Positions 1-4,571 of a DNA stretch of 6,234 nucleotides are shown here, one piece after another. The stretch is taken from the NCBI GenBank assembly GCA_003217835.1, contig QHMQ01000128.1, forward strand, positions 1 to 6,234, in the 5' to 3' direction. How positions within the stretch are numbered: the stretch's first letter is position 1; each line of letters starts with the position of its first letter. A program made the position numbers and the translations under genes. The stretch is from Verrucomicrobiota bacterium (GTDB lineage Bacteria; Verrucomicrobiota; Verrucomicrobiia; Chthoniobacterales; UBA10450). The notes beneath the pieces were generated by a model, which saw nothing but the letters and a program-made list of their open reading frames with translations, was not told the DNA's origin and did not search any database.

Positions 1-396
1 CATCAGTTTTCCAGTTTGCTTGGTGCAACAGGAATCGGCCGTGGCGCCGGTTCGCTTAACCCGGAGCTTTATTGGGAACTTCTGGATGTGGACGATCAAG
101 GCGTAGTTACCCTTGGCGCATACTACAATCACGGGAGTGCCGGCGGGAGTTACCAGGCGGCTGACATGCTCTATTACGCGAGCGGCGGTTATTATGTGTC
201 GCTCACGCTTTATCAAATGTGGCCGGTTAACGTGGAAGGAAAAGCTTCCACGCTGGTGTGGCGCGGCGACATGATCTCCGCCGCCTCCCTGGCTTCACTG
301 CATGGTGTCGAACGGCTTGGATCGGAATCGGCCATGATGAAAGAAATTTCAAAGGCGGTAATATTGTTTCGGCGTGATACTTCGGGCACTCGTTAA
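1..396 (+). CDS. C-terminal part of an unrecognised protein (5' end outside window)
   Basis: The frame is open from the first base (His-Gln-Phe-Ser-Ser-Leu-Leu...) to a TAA at 394-396, so this is the last 131 residues of a longer gene. The TTG at 16 is an arbitrary internal codon and there is no reason to take it as the start. The segment is rich in Gly, Tyr and Ser in its first two thirds (for example L-G-A-Y-Y-N-H-G-S-A-G-G-S-Y). It ends in a more helical stretch with the pattern V-W-R-G-D-M-I-S-A-A-S-L and a charged tail (F-R-R-D-T-S-G-T-R). I see no catalytic motif, transmembrane helix or repeat and do not recognise the family. Its stop lies 3 nt before the ATG of the barrel gene at 400, so the two are very probably co-transcribed and may be translationally coupled. 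That makes an envelope-associated role possible, but this is context only. That it is coding is well supported by the long open frame and the tight junction; its function is unknown. Confidence 0.7.
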   Translation, partial: HQFSSLLGATGIGRGAGSLNPELYWELLDVDDQGVVTLGAYYNHGSAGGSYQAADMLYYASGGYYVSLTLYQMWPVNVEGKASTLVWRGDMISAASLASLHGVERLGSESAMMKEISKAVILFRRDTSGTR

Positions 397-399
397 GCG

Positions 400-1338
400 A
401 TGAAAAAATTCTTGTCTCGACGCGTCGCTGGCGTTTACGGCGCGCTCATATCTTTGCTGGTCGCAATTCCAGCCATGGCCGACGAGAAGAGCATTCAGGA
501 ATTCAGCGCCGGGGCCACTCCAGAAACTTCGACTTTCTCTCTCTCGGGGGAATACCTAGTCGAAGGGACTTATGTGGGCAACGGCGACGTCGTGCGCGGT
601 CCCCACGAGGTCCGCAATTTCGATGAGAGTGACATTCTTCTCCGTTTTGTTCTCACGCCGCGGATCAAACTCGGTGTCTTGCGGCTTGGCGCCGAGTGGG
701 AACGATTTTCCTTTGGTTTCTCGGGCCGCGCTCCTCTTCCGGATACGTTGCAGGCAGTAAGCCTGGTTCTCGGCATCGACACACAGCTCTCCGATTCGAT
801 TCTGCTGCGGTTTCAAGCGCAGCCAGGTTTTTATGGGACAGATCATTTTGAATCGCAGGATGTCAACATCCCGTTCGTCATCGGTGGGACGTATATTTAC
901 AGTCCCGATCTGCAACTTGTCTTGGGCATCGGCGTCGATATTGAACGAAAATATCCGGTTTTACCGGGGGGCGGTGTCCGTTGGAAAATCGCGCGGCAGT
1001 GGTTGCTAAACGCCGTCTTGCCCACACCACGCCTTGAATTTCAGCTAAACAAAGATCTTACGTTTTACGCTGGCGGTACTGTTAAGGAGACAAATTTTCG
1101 TGTCGGCGATAACTTCGGGATTACCCGCGGGATTCCACGATTAAACCAAGCGGTGCTCACTTATGGCGAGATCAGAACGGGCGCTGGCGCTGATTGGAAA
1201 GTTTCACCCGTAATAACATTAAGCGCTGAGGCTGGTTATCAACCGTATCGCGATTTCGATTTTTACCGCGCAAACGTGCGCTACCATCAAGACGGCGGCG
1301 CACCCTACGGAACGATTTCAGTGCACGGCGAGTTTTAA
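400..1338 (+). CDS. Predicted outer-membrane beta-barrel protein (DUF6268-like)
   Basis: This 312-residue protein is probably exported to the outer membrane. Residues 1-27 form a classical signal peptide: M-K-K start, basic Arg7-Arg8, a hydrophobic core at about 9-24, and an A-M-A cleavage site before Asp28. The mature part is an alternation of short amphipathic strands with aromatic girdle residues and Gly/Asp/Asn turns (for example residues about 75-135 and 150-230). It ends in a terminal Phe (...I-S-V-H-G-E-F), as expected for the C-terminal recognition strand of BAM-inserted barrels. The overall look resembles the DUF6268 outer-membrane barrels found in Verrucomicrobia, but that family name is from memory and tentative. 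No substrate can be inferred. The ATG at 400 is chosen because it gives the complete signal peptide and lies 3 nt after the previous stop. No clear Shine-Dalgarno precedes it, which fits coupled translation from the upstream gene. The next gene is convergent. Confidence 0.85.
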   Translation: MKKFLSRRVAGVYGALISLLVAIPAMADEKSIQEFSAGATPETSTFSLSGEYLVEGTYVGNGDVVRGPHEVRNFDESDILLRFVLTPRIKLGVLRLGAEWERFSFGFSGRAPLPDTLQAVSLVLGIDTQLSDSILLRFQAQPGFYGTDHFESQDVNIPFVIGGTYIYSPDLQLVLGIGVDIERKYPVLPGGGVRWKIARQWLLNAVLPTPRLEFQLNKDLTFYAGGTVKETNFRVGDNFGITRGIPRLNQAVLTYGEIRTGAGADWKVSPVITLSAEAGYQPYRDFDFYRANVRYHQDGGAPYGTISVHGEF

Positions 1339-1344
1339 ACGACT

Positions 1345-1369
1345 GGATGGCGACGCTCTGCGAAGCCAG
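1345..1369. terminator. Weak hairpin in the convergent gap, possible terminator
   Basis: The only gap between the two convergent genes is 1339-1378. It can fold as TGGC (1348-1351) with GCCA (1365-1368), a GA/AA internal loop, then CGC (1354-1356) with GCG (1360-1362) around a TCT loop. There is no good T-tract after it on the plus strand. On the minus strand it is followed by a short T/A-rich stretch (GTTTAAAA). The position between converging stops suits a bidirectional terminator, but the stem is short and this is weak. Confidence 0.22.
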
Positions 1370-1378
1370 CCGTAATCT

Positions 1379-2791
1379 TTAGCGCAGGTCTTTATCCAGC
1401 GCGCCGATCCGGCGCGTCTCCGGCCAGATTGATGAGACGCCGAGCACAACCAAAATTGTTCCGATCCCTCCCGCGACAACGGAGATCACGGGACCGAAAA
1501 GAGCTGCAGTCAATCCCGATTCGAGCGCACCGAATTCATTCGACGTACCGATGAAAATATTGTTCACCGCCGAAACGCGCCCGCGCATTTCATCCGGCGT
1601 GACCAATTGCACGATCGAGCCGCGGATGATCACGCTGACGCTGTCGAACGCTCCAACAAGAAACAATAAACCGAGCGACAACCAGAGCGCTTTCGACAAA
1701 CCGAAAATGATCGTCGCAATTCCAAAGCCGGTGACACACCAAAACAACGCTTTCCCAGCTTGTTTCATCGGCGGGAGGTATGCCACTAGCAATGCCATAA
1801 CGAAGGCGCCAACTGCCGGAGCGGCCCGCATCCAGCCCAGTCCGATAGGTCCACAGTGCAGGATTTGATCGGCGAAAATAGGCAACAATGCGGTCGCGCC
1901 CCCGAGCAGCACCGCGAACAGATCGAGCGTAATCGTTGCCAGGATCACCTTCTTGCTAAGCACGAATCGCAGTCCAGCGACCAGACTTTTCCAGGTGCTT
2001 TTCTCAATCTGATTTCGGGATTGCGTGCTGCGACGGATCGGCAGAACCAGAACGAAAAACAAAAATGCACACAAAGCGTCCAGTGCGTAAACAAGAGGGA
2101 ACCCGATGTGCGCAACCAGCAAGCCGCTGACTGCCGGCCCGATAACTGTTCCAATCTGAAAAACGCTATTGTTCCAAGTCACCGCGTTCGCAAACGAATC
2201 GCGAGAAACGAGCGTCGGGAAAAACGAGCTGCGCGCCGCCCAACTGAATGTGCGCGCCGTTCCTCCGATGAAAAGAAGCAGATAAATCAGCGGAATTGAA
2301 GCATCATCGAAATGGAACGCCGGATGATGTCGCTCGAAAACCGTGGCGATCGCCGCCAGCACGCGATTACCTTCCCGCAACGCGGCGACCGGAGGAATGG
2401 AAAGATGTTTCCAGGAGACCAACGCCAGCCCCGCCGATGCGAGCGCGCTAAAGATCTGCGAGACGAGGATAATGCGCTTTCGACTGAATCGATCCGCCAA
2501 GTGTCCGGCTGGTAATGACAGTGCCACTACTGGCACTGCAATGACCAGCCCGACCAATCCGAGAGCAGTCGCGGAATGGGTACGCGCGTAGAGTTCCCAT
2601 TCCACGGCGATGGCGAGCATCTGCCGGCCGGTGATCGAGAGTAAATTGCCCGCGGTGAAGAGACTGAATCCACCGAAGCGGAAAGCCGAATACGGATCAT
2701 GCGGTCGGCGTTCCGATTCGATTGGTTGAGTAACTGCCGGGCGCTGCCCCTCCGGCGATTCATAGGATGCTGGGTCGATTGGATGCGGCAT
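1379..2791 (-). CDS. MFS transporter, MFS_3 / EntS-like exporter
   Basis: This is a polytopic inner-membrane protein of 470 residues from the ATG at 2791, probably a proton-driven efflux pump for small molecules. After a hydrophilic N-terminus of about 45 residues, the first helices (about 48-95) lead to the conserved loop 2-3 motif G-H-L-A-D-R-F-S-R-K-R at residues 96-106, the MFS signature with Asp100. Residues about 202-225 (N-A-V-T-W-N-N-S-V-F-Q-I-G-T-V-I-G-P-A) and the later R-G-R-V-S-A-V-N-N-I-F-I-G-T-S-N-E stretch are typical of the MFS_3 branch that includes the enterobactin exporter EntS. Substrate cannot be told from sequence. An insertion of about 35-40 mostly hydrophilic residues (about 128-165) lies where the family usually has a short periplasmic loop after the third helix. 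A GTG at 2821 would add 10 residues; I prefer the ATG because the candidate promoter would start transcription inside that extension. The gene is transcribed divergently from the sigma gene and convergently with the barrel gene. Confidence 0.92.
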   Translation of the reverse strand: MPHPIDPASYESPEGQRPAVTQPIESERRPHDPYSAFRFGGFSLFTAGNLLSITGRQMLAIAVEWELYARTHSATALGLVGLVIAVPVVALSLPAGHLADRFSRKRIILVSQIFSALASAGLALVSWKHLSIPPVAALREGNRVLAAIATVFERHHPAFHFDDASIPLIYLLLFIGGTARTFSWAARSSFFPTLVSRDSFANAVTWNNSVFQIGTVIGPAVSGLLVAHIGFPLVYALDALCAFLFFVLVLPIRRSTQSRNQIEKSTWKSLVAGLRFVLSKKVILATITLDLFAVLLGGATALLPIFADQILHCGPIGLGWMRAAPAVGAFVMALLVAYLPPMKQAGKALFWCVTGFGIATIIFGLSKALWLSLGLLFLVGAFDSVSVIIRGSIVQLVTPDEMRGRVSAVNNIFIGTSNEFGALESGLTAALFGPVISVVAGGIGTILVVLGVSSIWPETRRIGALDKDLR

Positions 2792-2797
2792 GCTCGA

Positions 2798-2819
2798 GCG
2801 CGTTCGTTCGAACACGCGC
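2798..2819. repeat. Imperfect inverted repeat before the exporter start
   Basis: GCGCG (2798-2802) pairs with CGCGC (2815-2819), and TTCG (2803-2806) matches CGAA (2809-2812), with CA bulged between. It lies between the candidate promoter and the ATG of the exporter, so it could be a leader hairpin or a repressor site. It is short, and GC-rich DNA yields such repeats by chance. Confidence 0.22.
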
Positions 2820-2824
2820 ACGAG

Positions 2825-2852
2825 ATTGTAAATTGAGCGGCCAGCGCCGCAA
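2825..2852 (-). promoter_or_regulatory. Candidate sigma-A-type promoter for the MFS exporter
   Basis: Read on the minus strand, TTGCGG (2852-2847) is followed by a 16-nt spacer and TACAAT (2830-2825). The -10 matches TATAAT at five of six positions and the -35 matches TTGACA only in its first three. Transcription would begin near 2818, leaving a leader of roughly 27 nt before the ATG at 2791 and excluding the GTG at 2821. This is inferred by eye. Confidence 0.3.
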
Positions 2853-2907
2853 GATTGTTACAGAGTGTAGGCTTGATCCTGGCGCTATTTTTTGCTTGGG
2901 TCGCAAT

Positions 2908-3675
2908 GTGCCTCCTGACGGGGACCAGGCTTCAGGGAATCGGATCGACTCAAGCGCGCAAAATGGTGCGGTCGCCTTCGCTACAACTCATTGGAGCGTG
3001 GTGCTAACCGCACAGGATGAATCGCCAGCGGCTCAGGAAGCGCTGGAGAAGCTTTGCCGCACTTATTGGCGACCGATCTTCAGCTTCGTTCGGCGACAGG
3101 GTGTCGGGCCCGAGGAGGCGGAGGATCTCACGCAAGGTTTTTTTGCGTTGCTGCTCGAACGCCGAGATCTGAGCGCTGTCCGGAAAGAAAAGGGCAGACT
3201 TCGTTCCTATCTGCTTGTGTCGCTCAAACATTTTTTGGCCGATGAGCGCCGCCGTGCGATGGCGATCAAGCGAGGCAAAGGACAGCGACTGATTCCGTTG
3301 GAGGAGCTGCGTGCGAATGAACGGGCCGACATGGAACCAGCGGATCCATTGACTGCCGAACGAATTTACGAACGCCGCTGGGCTACAACGCTGTTGGAGC
3401 AAGTCCTTAGGCGGCTAAAGGATGAATACCGCGCAGCAGGCAATGCCGCGTTATTTGATCGGTTGAAGCAATTGCTACCGGACGAACCGGGAGCGCCGTC
3501 GCAGGCGGATATCGCCGCGCAATTGGGCATGACCGAGAACGCCGTCAGGCAAGCGTTTCATCGATTTCGCCAGCGTTATCAATTGTTATTGCGAGACGAG
3601 ATTGCCCACACGGTTGCAACGCCCAGCGATATCGAAGATGAGCTGCGATATCTGGTTTCTGTGTTACGGGCGTAA
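2908..3675 (+). CDS. Sigma-70-family (ECF-like) RNA polymerase sigma factor
   Basis: This 255-residue protein directs RNA polymerase to a specific promoter set. After a short variable N-terminus it has F-A-T-T-H-W-S-V-V-L at residues 24-33, the hallmark opening of a sigma family common in Verrucomicrobia and Planctomycetes. Region 2 follows at about 42-115: Y-W-R-P-I-F-S-F-V-R-R at 53-63 and the region 2.2 core E-E-A-E-D-L-T-Q-G-F-F-A-L-L-L at 69-83, with R-L-R-S-Y-L-L and F-L-A-D-E-R-R-R after it. Region 4 is the helix-turn-helix at about 197-225 (P-S-Q-A-D-I-A-A-Q-L-G-M-T-E-N-A-V-R). The final 25 or so residues (I-E-D-E-L-R-Y-L...) are a C-terminal extension that recurs in this family. The GTG at 2908 is chosen because it gives an N-terminus of usual length. 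A longer open frame reaches an ATG at 2767 but would run into the divergent exporter gene. No Shine-Dalgarno is evident. The kinase gene starts 56 nt downstream, so the two are probably co-transcribed and functionally paired. No anti-sigma gene is visible. Confidence 0.9.
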   Translation: MPPDGDQASGNRIDSSAQNGAVAFATTHWSVVLTAQDESPAAQEALEKLCRTYWRPIFSFVRRQGVGPEEAEDLTQGFFALLLERRDLSAVRKEKGRLRSYLLVSLKHFLADERRRAMAIKRGKGQRLIPLEELRANERADMEPADPLTAERIYERRWATTLLEQVLRRLKDEYRAAGNAALFDRLKQLLPDEPGAPSQADIAAQLGMTENAVRQAFHRFRQRYQLLLRDEIAHTVATPSDIEDELRYLVSVLRA

Positions 3676-3731
3676 CCTGTGATAGAATTCCGCGCAGTAC
3701 AAGAGGGGAGCGCACGATCGGCTCTCCGACA

Positions 3732-4571
3732 ATGACGAGCGTACTCAGAATTTGCAGAAAGTGCGGCGCAGAAATCTTTGCCGACGCACCGGAAGAACTT
3801 TGCACCGCCTGCGTCCTGGAGACCGGGCTTGCGTTGCTCCCGGAAGCACTGGATGGAGAGGGAGAGGGCAATTTCGCGCCAGCGCCGCATACTAAAATAG
3901 CAGCGCACGCCGCGAAAATGCTCGGAGACTTGGGCGATTACGAATTGCTGGAGGAAATCGGACGCGGCGGTCAGGGAGTAGTGTTTCGCGCGCGGCAAAA
4001 AAGTCTCAACCGCACAGTTGCATTAAAAATTATCGGCTTAGGCCAGTGGGCCACGAACGCGCATCTCAAACGTTTCCGTCTGGAAGCAGAAGCCGCGGCC
4101 AGCCTGAACCATCCGTGCATCGTCCCGATTTACGAAGTCGGCGAGCGCGAGGGCACTTGCTATTTCAGCATGGGATTTATCGAAGGCGATCAACTCGATG
4201 AAATTGCAAAGAGCGAGGCAATGCCGGTCCAGTGCGCCGCGGAATTAATCGCTAAAGTGGCGCGGACTGTTCATTACGCCCACGAACACCACATCCTGCA
4301 TCGCGACATTAAACCGGGAAACATTCTACTCGATCAAAAAGGCGAACCGCATCTCACCGATTCACGATGGAAGTTTTGGGCACGCCCAGCTACATGGCCC
4401 CGGAACAAGCGGTGGGAAATAACGCGCGGGTCACCAGCGCGACAGATGTTTACGGACTCGGCGCAGTGCTTTACCAACTGCTCACCGGCCATCCGCCTTT
4501 TGCTGGGGGAACAACCTTTGAAACGGTCCGGCTGGTTTTGGACACTGAGCCGCGGCAGCCGCGCCTCTTAA
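3732..4571 (+). CDS. N-terminal piece of a zinc-ribbon Ser/Thr protein kinase, frameshifted after HRD
   Basis: The first 210 residues are a genuine PknB-type kinase start. A small zinc ribbon has Cys8, Cys11, Cys24 and Cys27 (CX2C-X12-CX2C). A linker of about 40 residues leads to the glycine loop I-G-R-G-G-Q-G-V-V-F (76-85), the ATP-anchoring Lys99 in V-A-L-K-I-I, its likely partner Glu118, and the catalytic loop H-R-D-I-K-P-G-N (190-197) with Asp192, Lys194 and Asn197. L-T-D (208-210) should begin L-T-D-F-G, but the frame then departs. Residues 211-279, up to the TAA at 4569-4571, are an Arg/Trp/Ser-rich tail unlike any kinase. The product would keep the N-lobe and catalytic loop but lack the full Mg-binding DFG motif, activation segment and C-lobe, so it should be inactive. 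The start is the ATG at 3732. A purine-rich AAGAGGGGAG lies 21 nt upstream, too far for a standard ribosome site. The gene follows the sigma gene in the same direction. Confidence 0.82.
   Translation: MTSVLRICRKCGAEIFADAPEELCTACVLETGLALLPEALDGEGEGNFAPAPHTKIAAHAAKMLGDLGDYELLEEIGRGGQGVVFRARQKSLNRTVALKIIGLGQWATNAHLKRFRLEAEAAASLNHPCIVPIYEVGEREGTCYFSMGFIEGDQLDEIAKSEAMPVQCAAELIAKVARTVHYAHEHHILHRDIKPGNILLDQKGEPHLTDSRWKFWARPATWPRNKRWEITRGSPARQMFTDSAQCFTNCSPAIRLLLGEQPLKRSGWFWTLSRGSRAS
4359..4369 (+). other. Junction of the apparent frame-changing deletion in the kinase
   Basis: GAT (4359-4361) encodes the Asp of DFG in the upstream frame. Only five bases (TCACG) separate it from ATG (4367-4369), which begins M-E-V-L-G-T-P-S-Y in the downstream frame. 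Relatives, as I remember them, have about 15-16 codons here (F-G-L-A-R... to the Met). The missing length must be one more than a multiple of three, for example 40 or 43 nt. Confidence 0.65.

Noticed and set aside
556..915. Minus-strand open frame inside the barrel gene
   Set aside because: It lies antisense to a gene with a clear signal peptide and barrel pattern, and its Arg/Lys-rich product has no recognisable features.
1551..2591. Several plus-strand open frames within the exporter gene
   Set aside because: They are antisense to a well-supported MFS protein. Their Arg/Gln/Asn-rich translations are typical of shadow frames.
2767..2907. In-frame upstream extension of the sigma gene to an ATG at 2767
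   Set aside because: It overlaps the 5' end of the divergent exporter gene, and the added 47 residues look like translated non-coding DNA (many Arg and Cys, no motif). The family begins shortly before F-A-T-T-H-W-S, which the GTG at 2908 satisfies.
3663..3676. Inverted repeat GTTACG-GG-CGTAAC over the sigma stop codon
   Set aside because: The arms are only 5-6 bp and no T-tract follows. A terminator here would also separate a sigma/kinase pair expected to be co-transcribed. It is probably chance.
3701..3710. AAGAGGGGAG as a Shine-Dalgarno for the kinase gene
   Set aside because: It ends 21 nt before the ATG at 3732, beyond normal spacing, and no nearer in-frame start exists.
3004..3998. Minus-strand open frames across the sigma and kinase genes
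   Set aside because: Both sense genes carry unmistakable conserved motifs here, and the antisense products show none.
4356..4369. Programmed -1 ribosomal frameshift joining the two kinase pieces
   Set aside because: There is no slippery heptamer at the junction. A -1 step would give D-F-T-M-E-V, still lacking the Gly of DFG and most of the activation loop, so shifting alone would not restore a normal kinase.
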